Assembly (NCBI GenBank): GCA_000720995.1
Contig: JOEL01000004.1
Coordinates: 310,001 to 374,000 of the forward strand
From: Streptomyces celluloflavus
GTDB lineage: Bacteria; Actinomycetota; Actinomycetes; Streptomycetales; Streptomycetaceae
Direction: 5' to 3'
DNA: 64,000 nt
The position numbers were made by a program, and so were the translations under genes. The notes beneath the pieces are model-generated. The model made no database searches. It saw nothing but the letters and a program-made list of their open reading frames with translations, and was not told where the DNA came from. This document shows positions 45,019 to 53,794 of this stretch, in pieces. How positions within the stretch are numbered: position 1 is the stretch's first letter; each line of letters begins with the position of its first letter.

Positions 45019-45211
45019 CGCCGTGACTCCTCCATGCCGATACATACCGGTCCGCCGACTGGCGTCGAACTCGGTGTCGCTGCTGCTGAAGGCTACCGCG
45101 CGGCGGGCCGCCGCCGGACATCAGCGGGCGCCGCACGGCCGGTCCCGCGCGCCGCGGCCGCGGGGTCCGCGGGGCCCGGCCGCCGGGGGCCGACGCCCTG
45201 GCCGGGGCGGC

Positions 45212-46027
45212 TCACCACTGGAGGACGTACGGCGTCCCCGTCGCGTTGAAGTGCCCGACATTGACGCATTCCGTACCGCCGATCCGGACCCGGCGGGCGA
45301 GCGGCTGGTGGACGTGGCCGAAGAGCGAGTAGCGGGGCCGGGTGGTGCGGATGGCGTGCAGCAGCGCCGCGCTGCCGCGCTCGAACCGGCGGGCGACGGT
45401 GTCGTAGCAGAGCTCGGGGACGTCCGGCGGGATGTGTGTGCACAGCACGTCCACCTCGCCGAGCGCCTCGACCTTGGCGGCGTACTCCTCGTCATCGATC
45501 AGGTACGGGATCGGGGTCTCCCCGGTGGGCACGGAGCGGCGCGCCCGGGGAAGCTTCGGCGATGTGAGTCCGCCCCCGACGAAGCCGAAGACCCGGCCGC
45601 CGATCTCCACCCGCTGGCCGTCCAGGACGGTAATACCGGGTCCGGCGTACTCCGGCCACAGGCTCGGCATATCGACATTGCCGTAGGTGGCGTACGCAGG
45701 GGTGGGGAGGGCGGCGAAGAGTTCCGCGTACTGCTTGCGTACGGCGCTCTCGATGGCCGCCTCCCGGCCCGTCCCCGTGCGGTCCAGCTCGCCCCAGAGG
45801 CTGCGGCCCAGCTCGCGGGCCTCCTGGAAGCGGCGGGCGGTACGGAGTTCGATCAGCCGGTCGGCGTTCTCCACGCCGAAGAGGTCGGGGAAGATGCCGC
45901 GCGAGTGGTCGGCGTAGTCAAGGAAGAGGACGAGGTCGCCCAGGCAGACGACGGCATCCGCGCCGGCACCGGCCGCGGCCAGGTCCCGGCTGTTGCCGTG
46001 TACGTCGCTCACCACATGCACGCGCAT
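45212..46027 (-). CDS. Metallophosphoesterase
   Basis: A 271-residue calcineurin-type phosphoesterase. Metal motifs: VHVVSDVHGNSRDL (D-x-H), VVCLGDLVLFLDYAD (GD), YATYGNVDMP (GN in place of GNHE), DVLCTHIPPDVPE (H) and SLFGHVHQPLARRV (GHxH). The middle insertion (residues 60-110) is helical. The sequence MRVHVVSDVHGNS begins directly at the conserved strand, so the start is firm. No signal peptide. Divergent from the acyl-CoA ligase gene. Substrate unknown (cyclic nucleotides, phospholipids or phosphoproteins). Confidence 0.88.
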   Translation of the reverse strand: MRVHVVSDVHGNSRDLAAAGAGADAVVCLGDLVLFLDYADHSRGIFPDLFGVENADRLIELRTARRFQEARELGRSLWGELDRTGTGREAAIESAVRKQYAELFAALPTPAYATYGNVDMPSLWPEYAGPGITVLDGQRVEIGGRVFGFVGGGLTSPKLPRARRSVPTGETPIPYLIDDEEYAAKVEALGEVDVLCTHIPPDVPELCYDTVARRFERGSAALLHAIRTTRPRYSLFGHVHQPLARRVRIGGTECVNVGHFNATGTPYVLQW

Positions 46028-46297
46028 GGCGTCACCCTAGATCCCCGGAGCCGATGCGGGGAGAGGGCCGCCACCTGCGGTTACTTTCCGGTCACCAAAG
46101 GGCTGGTCTACTCTGCGCGGAGCAGTCCCCTGGCGTGTCCACAAGCGTGTGACGCATCGAACATCTGGGGGTGACCCTCTATGCCAATTGCAATACCGGT
46201 GGGTAACGTCCGGGCAGTCCAATCCCCTGCCTGATCATGGACCGCAGCCGGCGAACACACAGCGTCGTGGCGCCGGCGCCAATGAGGAGCAGCAGTC

Positions 46298-48094
46298 TTG
46301 CGCGAGTTCAGCCTTCCGGCCCTGTACGAGGTCCCCGCGGACGGCAACCTGACGGATCTGATCCGCCGGAATGCCGCGCAGCACCCGGATGTCGCCGTCA
46401 TGGGACGCAAGGTGGACGGACAGTGGCAGGACGTCACCGCCACCGTCTTCCTCGCCGAGGTCCGGGCCGCGGCCAAGGGCCTGATGGCCACGGGGATCGG
46501 GCCGGGCGACCGTGTCGGGCTGATGTCGCGCACCCGCTACGAGTGGACGCTGCTGGACTTCGCCATCTGGAGCGCCGGCGCGATCACCGTCCCGGTGTAC
46601 GAGACCAGCTCCGCCGAGCAGATCCAGTGGATCCTCGGTGACTCGGGCGCGGTCGCCTGCCTGGTGGAGACCCCCGAACACGAGGCCGCCGTCGAGTCGG
46701 TACGCGACCGGCTGCCCCTCCTGGAGAACATCTGGCAGATCGAACGGGACGCCGTCGCCCGGCTGCGGTCGGCGGGCACGGACATCTCCGACGACGAGGT
46801 GGACGCGCGCAGCGCGCTCGCCGACGCCGACTCCCCCGCCACCATCGTCTACACCTCCGGGACGACCGGCCGCCCCAAGGGCTGTGTGCTCAGCCACCGC
46901 AGCTTCTTCGCGGAGTGCGGCAATGTCGTCGAACGCCTCAAACCGCTCTTCAGCACCGGCGATTCCTCGGTGCTGCTCTTCCTCCCCGTCGCGCACGTCT
47001 TCGGCCGGCTGGTGCAGGTGGCCTCCGTGATGGCCCCCATCAAGCTGGGGCACGCGCCGGACATAAAGCACCTCACCGACGACCTCGCCTCCTTCCGGCC
47101 GACGCTGATCCTGGGCGTGCCCCGGGTCTTCGAGAAGGTCTACAACGGGGCGCGGGCCAAGGCGCAGGGCGACGGCAAGGGCAAGATCTTCGACCGGGCG
47201 GCGGACACCGCCATCGCGTACAGCCGCGCGCTGGACGGCGCACCGGGGCCGGCCCTCGGCCTGCGGATCAAGCACAAGATCTTCGACCGGCTCGTCTACC
47301 GCAAACTGCGGGCCGTCCTCGGCGGCCGCGCCACGCACGCCATCTCGGGCGGCGCCCCGCTCGGCGAGCGCCTGGGCCACTTCTACCGCGGCATCGGCTT
47401 CACCGCCCTGGAGGGCTACGGCCTGACGGAGTCCTGCGCGGCCACCGCCTTCAACCCGTGGGACCGGCAGAAGATCGGCACCGTCGGGCAGCCGCTGCCC
47501 GGCTCGGTGGTGCGGATCGCCGACGACGGCGAGGTGCTGCTGCACGGCGAGCACCTGTTCACGGAGTACTGGAACAACGAGCCGGCCACCAAGGAGGCCC
47601 TCTCCGACGGCTGGTTCCACACCGGTGACCTCGGCACCCTCGACGAGGACGGCTACCTGGCCATCACCGGCCGCAAGAAGGAGATCCTGGTGACCGCGGG
47701 CGGCAAGAACGTCGCCCCGGCGGTGATCGAGGACCGCATCCGGGCGCACGCCCTGATCGCCGAGTGCATGGTCGTCGGCGACGGCCGGCCGTTCATCGGC
47801 GCGCTGATCACCCTCGACGCGGAGTTCCTGCCCTGCTGGGCACAGGAGCACGGTCACCCGGCGGACGTGACCCCGGCCGAGATCGCCGGGGACCCGGAGC
47901 TGCTGGCCGCCGTGCAGCGTGCGGTGGACGACGGCAACGCCGCCGTCTCGAAGGCCGAGTCGGTGCGCAAGTTCCGTATCCTGCCGACCCAGTTCACCGA
48001 GGAGTCCGGCCATGTCACGCCGTCGCTGAAGCTCAAGCGCAGCGTCGTGGCGAAGGACTTCGCCGAGGAGATCGAGGCCATCTACCGGGGCTAG
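46298..48094 (+). CDS. Long-chain fatty-acid-CoA ligase (AMP-forming, FadD15-like)
   Basis: Activates fatty acids to acyl-CoA via an adenylate. The 598-residue protein has the P-loop TIVYTSGTTGRPKGCVLSHR, ISGGAPLGERLGHFYRGIG, EGYGLTESCAATAFNPW, WFHTGDLGTLDEDGYLAITGRKKEILVTAGGKNVAPAVIED and a complete C-terminal domain ending LKLKRSVVAKDFAEEIEAIYRG. The start is a TTG (46298) with GAGGAG nine bases upstream; no ATG is available nearer the family N-terminus REFSLPALYEVPADGNLTDLIRRNA. Convergent with the glycosyltransferase. Confidence 0.94.
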   Translation: MREFSLPALYEVPADGNLTDLIRRNAAQHPDVAVMGRKVDGQWQDVTATVFLAEVRAAAKGLMATGIGPGDRVGLMSRTRYEWTLLDFAIWSAGAITVPVYETSSAEQIQWILGDSGAVACLVETPEHEAAVESVRDRLPLLENIWQIERDAVARLRSAGTDISDDEVDARSALADADSPATIVYTSGTTGRPKGCVLSHRSFFAECGNVVERLKPLFSTGDSSVLLFLPVAHVFGRLVQVASVMAPIKLGHAPDIKHLTDDLASFRPTLILGVPRVFEKVYNGARAKAQGDGKGKIFDRAADTAIAYSRALDGAPGPALGLRIKHKIFDRLVYRKLRAVLGGRATHAISGGAPLGERLGHFYRGIGFTALEGYGLTESCAATAFNPWDRQKIGTVGQPLPGSVVRIADDGEVLLHGEHLFTEYWNNEPATKEALSDGWFHTGDLGTLDEDGYLAITGRKKEILVTAGGKNVAPAVIEDRIRAHALIAECMVVGDGRPFIGALITLDAEFLPCWAQEHGHPADVTPAEIAGDPELLAAVQRAVDDGNAAVSKAESVRKFRILPTQFTEESGHVTPSLKLKRSVVAKDFAEEIEAIYRG

Positions 48095-48179
48095 CGCCGG
48101 AGTTGACCGGCCCCCGGAAGGGGGTGCGGTACGGGGGCAGGGTGCGGCGGACCGGCCCCACCCCGTACGACGACAGGCC

Positions 48180-49322
48180 CTAGAGCAGTTCCTTGAGGCG
48201 CTCCGCGAGCAGGTCCCAGCGCCACTTCTCCTCGACCCAGGCCCGGCCGCGCTCGCCCATCCTGCGGCGCAGCGCGGGGTCCCGGAGCAGCGCGACGATC
48301 CGCTCGGCGGCGGCCTCCGGCGAACCGCCCGGCACCACCCAGCCGGTCTCGCCGTCCAGCACCGCGTCCGGCGCGCCGCCCGAGTCCCCCGCCACGACGG
48401 GCAGCCCGGTGGCGGACGCCTCCAGATAGACGATGCCCAGCCCCTCGACGTCCAGCCCGCCGCGCCGGGTGCGGCACGGCATCGCGAACACATCGCCCGC
48501 GCCGTAATGGGCCGGCAGCTCCGCCCAGGGCACCGCGCCCGTGAAGCGCACCGCGTCCCCGACGCCCTTCGCCAGGGCCAGTGCGTGCAGTTCCTCCTCG
48601 TACGGACCGCCGCCGACGATCAGCAGCACCGCGTCGGGCACCGCCGCCACGATGGCGGGCATCGCCTCGATGAGGGTGTCCTGGCCCTTGCGCGGCACCA
48701 GCCGCGAGACGCACACGACGACCGGCCGGCCGGCGAGCCCGAGGCGGGCCCGTACGGCGTCACCGCCGGAGCCGGGGTGGAAGGTCTGCTCGTCCACGCC
48801 GGGCGGCAGCTGGACCATCCGCGCGGCGGCCTCGGGGGTGAGCGCCCCGGCGATCCGCGACCGGGTGTACTCGCCGAGGTAGGTGAGGGTGTCGGTGCCC
48901 TCGCCGATCCGGCGCAGCAGCTGCCGGGCGCCCGGCAGCTGCGCCCAGCCCGCCTCGTGGCCGTGGGTGGTCGCCACGATGCGGCGGGCGCCGGCCGCGC
49001 GGAGCGCGGGCGCCATCAGCCCGAGCGGTGCGGCGGCCCCGAACCAGACGGCGGAGCAGCCGTGTTCGCGCAGCAGACCGGCGGCCCGCCGGGTGACCGC
49101 CGGAGTGGGCAGCAGCATCGTCGTACGGTCGCGGACCACCGGGAACGGCTGTTCCGCGTCGAAGGCGGCGGTGGCCTCGACGCCCTCCGCGCTCCGCTTC
49201 CAGGTCGAGGCGTAGACGACGACCTGCGAGGGGTCCAGCCGCACCGCCATGCTGTGCAGGAATGCCTGGATGCCGCCGGGCCGGGGCGGGAAGTCGTTCG
49301 TGACGATGAGGGTCTTGTGCAC
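48180..49322 (-). CDS. GT4 glycosyltransferase, PimB-like mannosyltransferase
   Basis: A 380-residue GT-B enzyme. TLIVTNDFPPRPGGIQAFLHSMAVRL is the N-terminal donor-side loop of PimB/PimA-like enzymes; VVCVSRLVPRKGQDTLIEAMP and the ExxxxxxxE motif in DVEGLGIVYLEASATGLPVVAGDSGGAPDAV mark GT4. Most actinobacterial relatives are phosphatidylinositol or lipid mannosyltransferases (PimB' using GDP-mannose), so it likely acts at the cytoplasmic face of the membrane on PI-mannosides. The ATG begins the conserved strand. The stop codon is embedded in the TAGGGCCTGTCGTC motif shared with the FAD reductase gene. Confidence 0.88.
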   Translation of the reverse strand: MHKTLIVTNDFPPRPGGIQAFLHSMAVRLDPSQVVVYASTWKRSAEGVEATAAFDAEQPFPVVRDRTTMLLPTPAVTRRAAGLLREHGCSAVWFGAAAPLGLMAPALRAAGARRIVATTHGHEAGWAQLPGARQLLRRIGEGTDTLTYLGEYTRSRIAGALTPEAAARMVQLPPGVDEQTFHPGSGGDAVRARLGLAGRPVVVCVSRLVPRKGQDTLIEAMPAIVAAVPDAVLLIVGGGPYEEELHALALAKGVGDAVRFTGAVPWAELPAHYGAGDVFAMPCRTRRGGLDVEGLGIVYLEASATGLPVVAGDSGGAPDAVLDGETGWVVPGGSPEAAAERIVALLRDPALRRRMGERGRAWVEEKWRWDLLAERLKELL

Positions 49323-49698
49323 GATGGTCTTTCGGCGGTCGGGGTCGGCGGGGCGGGCCCGCGCGGCAGGCCACGCGGGCGGGGCCGGTGGGGCGGCTCG
49401 GGGCCGACAGTACCGCCCCGGCGACCGGCCACGGCGGGCGTGACCCCCGCGTACCCCTCGCCGTCGCCGCGGTCGTGGCCACCGGCGGCGGGTTCACGGT
49501 CCGGCGCGCGGTCCGGCGGGCACACCGCGCCGGGCGGCCGTCCCGGCGCCGGGACGCGCGGTGCGGTGCGCACGGTCCGGGGCCGCACCGGGTTCCGGCC
49601 CCGGGGCCGCCGCCGGGGCCGCGGGCCCGTCCGGCCCGTCCGCCCCGCCCGTCCCCGGGCCGCTCACCCGGTGAGCCGGCGGCCGGCCCACCCCGCGC
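49323..49698. other. 376-bp intergenic region upstream of the glycosyltransferase
   Basis: Between two minus-strand genes. It is extremely Gly/Pro/Arg-codon-like in every frame; no open frame has a ribosome site or family resemblance. It must contain the glycosyltransferase promoter, but no clear -35/-10 pair is evident to me. Confidence 0.45.
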
Positions 49699-51141
49699 TC
49701 AGTGCAGCTCACCCTTCACATAAGCGCGCCACTGCCGGGTGAACTCCGCCAGTCCGACGCCCAGTTGGGCCCGCATCGCCCGGTCCAGCCGGGCCTCGCG
49801 GACCGGCTGGCCATCGTCCTCGGTGGTCCCGGAGGAAGTCCCCGAAGGCCCCGGAGCGCCGGACACCGCCGGGCCGGACGGCGTACCGGTCCCGGCCCCG
49901 GCGGACGGCGCCACGCTCGCGGACGGCTCCGCACTCGCGGGCGGCCCCGCGTTCCCCGGTCCCCCGCCGGACTTCCCCGCCTCCCGGTAGAAGGCCATCA
50001 GCTTGGCCTCGCCCCACTTGTCGGCGATCATCCGGCAGGCCAGCCAGCCGCCCTCGTAGGCCCTCGCCAGGCGATCCGCGCCGCCCTTGAAGCCGAAGTC
50101 GCCGTCGGCCGGCAGCCGGCCCGGCAGCTGCCCGGCGGCGACCGCCCGGGAGAGCTCCGGGGCGGCGACGGCGGGCGCGCGCCGGGAACCGCGGTAGGCG
50201 ACCCAGTCGGCGAACCCCTCGGAGAGCCAGAGCGGGGTGGCCGCCGTGGTGGCCGTGCGGGTGGCGACGTGGGTGGTCTCGTGGGTGAGCACGACCGTGC
50301 GGCCGAGGTCGTTCAGCTCGTCGTACGCGTCCGGGTTGACGATCACCCGGTCCGCGGGCGCGGCCGCCGCGGTACCCGCCTCGGTGGTCGTGACGGCCGC
50401 GATCCCCGTGTAGCCGGACGGGTCGTCACTGCCCAGCAGCTGCGCCATCCGTCCGACGGAGTCCGGTGCCTCCACCACGACCTGCCCCGGCCACTCCCCC
50501 CGCCAGGCGGCGCGGACCGCGGGCACCGCCGCGTCCGCCCGGTCCGCCAGATCGCGCAGCCGCGCCGGATCCGCGGCGGTGCCGAGGACCAGGGTGTGCC
50601 GGCCGCGGACCAGGTGCACCGGTCCCTGGTCCCACAGCTGGCGGGCGCCCGTCCGGCCGGCGGCCGCGCCGTCGGTGTCCGAGGAGATCCGCCAGCGGCC
50701 GTCGCGGGCGGTCAGCGTGAGGTACTGGACGGAGCTGACCGGTGCGGTGTCGAAGCCCTTCAGCCGGTAGCGCAGCCGCACCCGCGCGGCCAGCCGCTCG
50801 CCGCTGCCGCCGTCCGGGAGCGGGAAGGCGCCGGTCGCGACCAGGTCGTAGCGCCAGTCGGCCAGCGGTACCGCCGCCAGATTGCCGAACATCTCCCGCT
50901 GCCGGGCCCGGTAGCCGGTGGCCCGCGGGTCGGTGGTGTCCAGGAAGGCGGCGGCGTCCCGGTCCCGGACGGCCAGCGCCCGTGCGTCGAGCATCCGCTG
51001 GACGTCCGGGAAGCGGTCGGCCGAGGAGGGTGCGGGCGGCGCGCAGCCGGTCAGCTGGGCGAGCAGCGCGAACAGCAGGGCGGCGCAGCCCGCCACCCCG
51101 GCCCGCGACGGCCGCCGCCGTCCCGCTCGCTGACCCGACAT
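49699..51141 (-). CDS. Secreted lipoprotein with a gluzincin-type zinc protease motif
   Basis: A 480-residue lipoprotein. Basic N-terminus, hydrophobic h-region and lipobox LTGC with Cys33 as the lipidated residue. Residues about 45-165 form a nuclear-transport-factor-like or cystatin-like domain; about 175-400 contain TVVLTHETTHVATRT (HExxH, His287/Glu288/His291) and WLSEGFADWVAY (Glu308), the arrangement of MA-clan metallopeptidases. The C-terminal part has a Ser/Ala/Gly/Pro linker (about 390-450) and ends in an Arg/Ala-rich segment plus a short helix (LGVGLAEFTRQWRAYVKGEL) typical of such peptidase-MA-like proteins. Just downstream of the NlpC/P60 pair, so possibly part of wall remodelling. 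No function assigned that I know of. Confidence 0.82.
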   Translation of the reverse strand: MSGQRAGRRRPSRAGVAGCAALLFALLAQLTGCAPPAPSSADRFPDVQRMLDARALAVRDRDAAAFLDTTDPRATGYRARQREMFGNLAAVPLADWRYDLVATGAFPLPDGGSGERLAARVRLRYRLKGFDTAPVSSVQYLTLTARDGRWRISSDTDGAAAGRTGARQLWDQGPVHLVRGRHTLVLGTAADPARLRDLADRADAAVPAVRAAWRGEWPGQVVVEAPDSVGRMAQLLGSDDPSGYTGIAAVTTTEAGTAAAAPADRVIVNPDAYDELNDLGRTVVLTHETTHVATRTATTAATPLWLSEGFADWVAYRGSRRAPAVAAPELSRAVAAGQLPGRLPADGDFGFKGGADRLARAYEGGWLACRMIADKWGEAKLMAFYREAGKSGGGPGNAGPPASAEPSASVAPSAGAGTGTPSGPAVSGAPGPSGTSSGTTEDDGQPVREARLDRAMRAQLGVGLAEFTRQWRAYVKGELH

Positions 51142-51192
51142 GCGGCCGATCGTATGTGCGGCCCGGCCGGGGCAACAGCGCTGGGCGTCCGC

Positions 51193-52233
51193 TCAGGGCC
51201 GGGTGACGGACGAGACCGGCAGCATGCCCACCGGGTCGTAGCGCACCCGGGCGCCGGGATACGGCGCGTGCACCACCCGGCCGTTGCCGACGTACATCGC
51301 GACATGGCTGGCGTCCGACCGGTAGATGACCAGATCGCCGGGGCGCGCCTGGGCGAGCGGCACCTGACGCCCGGCGCCCCGCTGGGCCTGCGAGGTGCGC
51401 GGGAGGGCGACCCCGGCCCGGCCGTAGGCCCATTGGGTGAGCCCGGAACAGTCGAACGACGAGGGCCCGGTACTCCCCCAGGCGTACGGGGAGCCGATGG
51501 CGGTGCGGATCGCCGCGACGGCCGCGGCCGCCCGCCCCGAGGGGGCCGGCACCCCGGAGAGGTCCGGGGCACCGGCGCCGTGCCCGTCGCCCCGGGAGAT
51601 CCGGTCGTAGCTCTCCCGGTCACCCGCGGGGAGCGCGTTCAGCAGGCGCCGGGCGTCGGCCAGCTTGCGCCGGACCTCCTCCTTGTGGCGCTCGACGGTC
51701 TTACGGCCGGCTTCCAGGTCCGCCAGCTTCCGCGCGGTCTCCAGGCGCTGCTGCTCCAGCCCCCGCCGCGCCGCCCGGAGTGCGCGCAGCTCGCCGAGGC
51801 GGGAGCTGCTCAGCCGGTCGAGCACGGCGGCCTTCGCCAGATAGGTCTCCGGCCGTTCGGTGAGCATCAGCGTGATGCTGGGGTCGATCCCGCCGGCCCG
51901 GTACTGGGCGGCGGCCAGCGCGCCGAGCCGGCCGCGCATCCGGTTGACCCGCTCCTGGGCGCGGGCCGTGCGGTCCTGAAGGGCCGACACCTCGCCGCGC
52001 AGCTTCTCGGTCCGCTCGCCGGCGGCGTTGAACTCCTCGGTGGCGCGCTCCGCCTGCTCGTAGAGCTTGGCGACCCGGGCGACGGCCGCGTCGCGGGCCG
52101 CGGTGCGGTCCGCCGGGTCGGCGGACGCCGGTGCCGCGGTCAGCGCGGCGGCGGCGGTCGCCAGGGCGGCCGACAGGACGGTGACACCGGTGAGGGTGAC
52201 GGGGCCGGGCCGCGCGCTACGGCGATGGGACAC
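51193..52233 (-). CDS. NlpC/P60 (C40) peptidoglycan endopeptidase, copy 1
   Basis: Secreted hydrolase that cuts within stem peptides (between D-Glu and meso-DAP in studied relatives). The 346-residue precursor has a signal sequence cleaved after ASA-DP (about residue 38), a long coiled coil (about 40-215: AKLYEQAERATEEFNAAGERTEKLR and LEQQRLETARKLADLEAGRKTVERHKEEVRRKLADARRLL), and a C-terminal NlpC/P60 domain with catalytic Cys in SSFDCSGLTQWAYGRAG, His in ASHVAMYVGNGRVVHAP. GTG 52233 follows AAGGAG. Paralogous to the next gene; coiled coils probably autoinhibit or tether. Ends the minus-strand pair. Confidence 0.93.
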   Translation of the reverse strand: MSHRRSARPGPVTLTGVTVLSAALATAAAALTAAPASADPADRTAARDAAVARVAKLYEQAERATEEFNAAGERTEKLRGEVSALQDRTARAQERVNRMRGRLGALAAAQYRAGGIDPSITLMLTERPETYLAKAAVLDRLSSSRLGELRALRAARRGLEQQRLETARKLADLEAGRKTVERHKEEVRRKLADARRLLNALPAGDRESYDRISRGDGHGAGAPDLSGVPAPSGRAAAAVAAIRTAIGSPYAWGSTGPSSFDCSGLTQWAYGRAGVALPRTSQAQRGAGRQVPLAQARPGDLVIYRSDASHVAMYVGNGRVVHAPYPGARVRYDPVGMLPVSSVTRP

Positions 52234-52356
52234 GTGGGCCGCACTCCTTGTCGTGTGCAGCCCGTGCCGCCCGGGAGGAGCGGTCGGTGACCGGCGGCTG
52301 CGAGGGCAGACAGTAACCGCGCGGATACACGGCGGCCAAAGACCCCGGCTCATATG

Positions 52357-52402
52357 CAAAAAGCCGCCCCGCAGGTGACTGCGCAGGTCACCGGCGGGGC
52401 GG
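52357..52402 (-). terminator. Intrinsic terminator after NlpC/P60 copy 2
   Basis: On the minus strand a 9-bp outer stem (CCGCCCCGC/GCGGGGCGG), an inner GGTGAC/GTCACC stem and a following TTTTTG run. It sits about 65 bp beyond the stop of copy 2 and separates the two paralogs, so copy 1 has its own promoter. Confidence 0.8.
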
Positions 52403-52465
52403 GAAGTCAGCGGCGCAAGGAGCAATTCGCCCGTTCGGGCGGCCGTTCCGGAGTGTCCGGCCGGT

Positions 52466-53515
52466 TCAGACGCGCACGCCGAACATGAAGGGCATGTTGC
52501 CGATCGACTCGTAGCGCACGGAGGCGCCCGGCTTCGGCGCGTGCAGCACCTGGCCGTTGCCCGCGTACAGGCCGACGTGGTGCAGGTCGCTGTAGAAGAT
52601 CACCAGGTCGCCCGGCTTGAGCGCGCTCTGCGAGGAGATCCGGGTGCCGTCGTTGGCCTGGTCCTGCGACATGCGCGAGATCTTCTGACCGGCCTGCTTG
52701 TACGCCCAGGAGGTCAGGCCCGAGCAGTCGAAGGAGTAGGGACCGGTGGCGCTCCAGACGTAGGGCATCCCGATCCTCGTCTTCGCGGCGGCCAGGGCCT
52801 CCGCACCGCGTCCGGAGGCCGCGGTCTCCTTGCCCAGGTCGACCCGGTCGTCGGCGCGGCTGCTGCGGTCGTCGCCGCCGGAGGCGCGCTTGTCGTCCTC
52901 GGCCTTCAGCTCGGCGCGTTCCTTTTCCGTGAGGGTGTTCAGCAGCTCCTGCGCCTTGGCGAGCTTGCCCTTGACCTCGTCCTTCTTGTCACCCAGCGCC
53001 TTACGGGTGTCCGTCAGGTCCTTGATCTTGCCCGCGGCCTCGGCGCGCTGCTGGGCGAGCCGGCGCTGCTTGTCCGCGATGACCTTCAGCTGCTCGGCCT
53101 GCTTGCCACTGAGCTGTTCGAGCGTGGCGGCCTTGTCCAGATAGGTGTCCGGGTCACCGGAGAGGAAGAGCTGCACCGAGGCGTCGATGCTGCCGCTGCG
53201 GTACTGGCCGGAGGCGACGACACCCAGTCCCTTGCGGAGCTGGTTGAGCTCCGACTGGCCGCGGGCGACCTTGTCCTGGAGGCCCTCGACCTCCTTCTGG
53301 AGCTTGTCCTGGTCCTCCTTGGCCCCGTTGTACTTCTCGGTGGCCTGCTCCGCCTGCTCGTAGAGCTTGTCAACCTCGGCCTTGACGTCCTTCTTGACAG
53401 GCTTCGGGTCGGCCTGGGCGGCCTGGGACGAGAGGGCAACGGCGGCAGCGGCGGTAGCGGTGAGCACGGTCACGCGAGTACGGCTCGGCTGCTTGGGTCG
53501 ACGGTGGGACGCCAC
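52466..53515 (-). CDS. NlpC/P60 (C40) peptidoglycan endopeptidase, copy 2
   Basis: A 349-residue paralog of the preceding gene with the same layout: Sec signal (cleavage near QAAQADP), coiled coil (VDKLYEQAEQATEKYNGAKEDQDKLQKEVEGLQDKVARGQSELNQLRKG and RRLAQQRAEAAGKIKDLTDTRKALGDKKDEVKGKLAKAQELL), Ser/Arg/Asp linker, and NlpC/P60 domain with YSFDCSGLTSWAYKQAG (Cys) and LHHVGLYAGNGQVLHAPKPG (His). The GTG at 53515 has AAGGAG upstream; the longer frame reads through the leader and is rejected. A structured-looking leader (53541-53603) precedes it. Divergence in the linker and coiled coil suggests an old duplication. Confidence 0.93.
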   Translation of the reverse strand: MASHRRPKQPSRTRVTVLTATAAAAVALSSQAAQADPKPVKKDVKAEVDKLYEQAEQATEKYNGAKEDQDKLQKEVEGLQDKVARGQSELNQLRKGLGVVASGQYRSGSIDASVQLFLSGDPDTYLDKAATLEQLSGKQAEQLKVIADKQRRLAQQRAEAAGKIKDLTDTRKALGDKKDEVKGKLAKAQELLNTLTEKERAELKAEDDKRASGGDDRSSRADDRVDLGKETAASGRGAEALAAAKTRIGMPYVWSATGPYSFDCSGLTSWAYKQAGQKISRMSQDQANDGTRISSQSALKPGDLVIFYSDLHHVGLYAGNGQVLHAPKPGASVRYESIGNMPFMFGVRV

Positions 53516-53540
53516 GAAGGCGAGCTCCTTCTTCCTCCAG

Positions 53541-53603
53541 CCGCCTACCGGGAAGTGGGGACGAGACCCGGCTCCGCGCGAACGCCGCGGACTCGGCGGT
53601 TCC
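53541..53603 (-). promoter_or_regulatory. Leader resembling the ends of an actinobacterial c-di-AMP (ydaO) riboswitch
   Basis: On the minus strand the leader reads GAACCGCCGAGTCCGCG at its 5' side, GCGGAGCCGGG in the middle and CCCGGTAGGCGG at its 3' side, shortly before the ribosome site. CCGCC and GGCGG could form the closing P1 stem. These are the motifs at both ends of ydaO riboswitches controlling wall hydrolases, but the conserved GGGTGAA and GTCAGCTAACC parts are absent, so this may be a shrunken, inactive or unrelated element. Consensus recalled from memory. Confidence 0.3.
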
Positions 53604-53660
53604 TTCACTGTTCATCCCGGTTGGATGATCACCTATATGAAGGTTCGAGGCCCGACCTTA

Positions 53661-53676
53661 GTAACCGACTTGTGAT
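53661..53676. promoter_or_regulatory. Possible MtrA-like site upstream of NlpC/P60 copy 2
   Basis: GTAAC-N6-GTGAT, a partial match to the direct repeat GTAAC-N6-GTAAC reported for MtrA. A weaker partial match, GTAAC-N6-GATAC, lies upstream of copy 1 (52313-52328). MtrA controls wall hydrolases in actinobacteria, but such short sites arise by chance. Confidence 0.2.
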
Positions 53677-53794
53677 CCCTTCAAATCCTCACGGGGAAAA
53701 TCTGCGTCAGGTGCCCCATCCTTTACCAACATCGCACAGGCAGTAATGGCAACTTGACACTCAGGCACGAATTGCCACCGGATTCGCCGATGCG

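Noticed and set aside
49702-52290. 862-codon plus-strand frame across the lipoprotein and NlpC/P60 copy 1
   Set aside because: Antisense shadow of genes with signal peptides and catalytic motifs on the minus strand.
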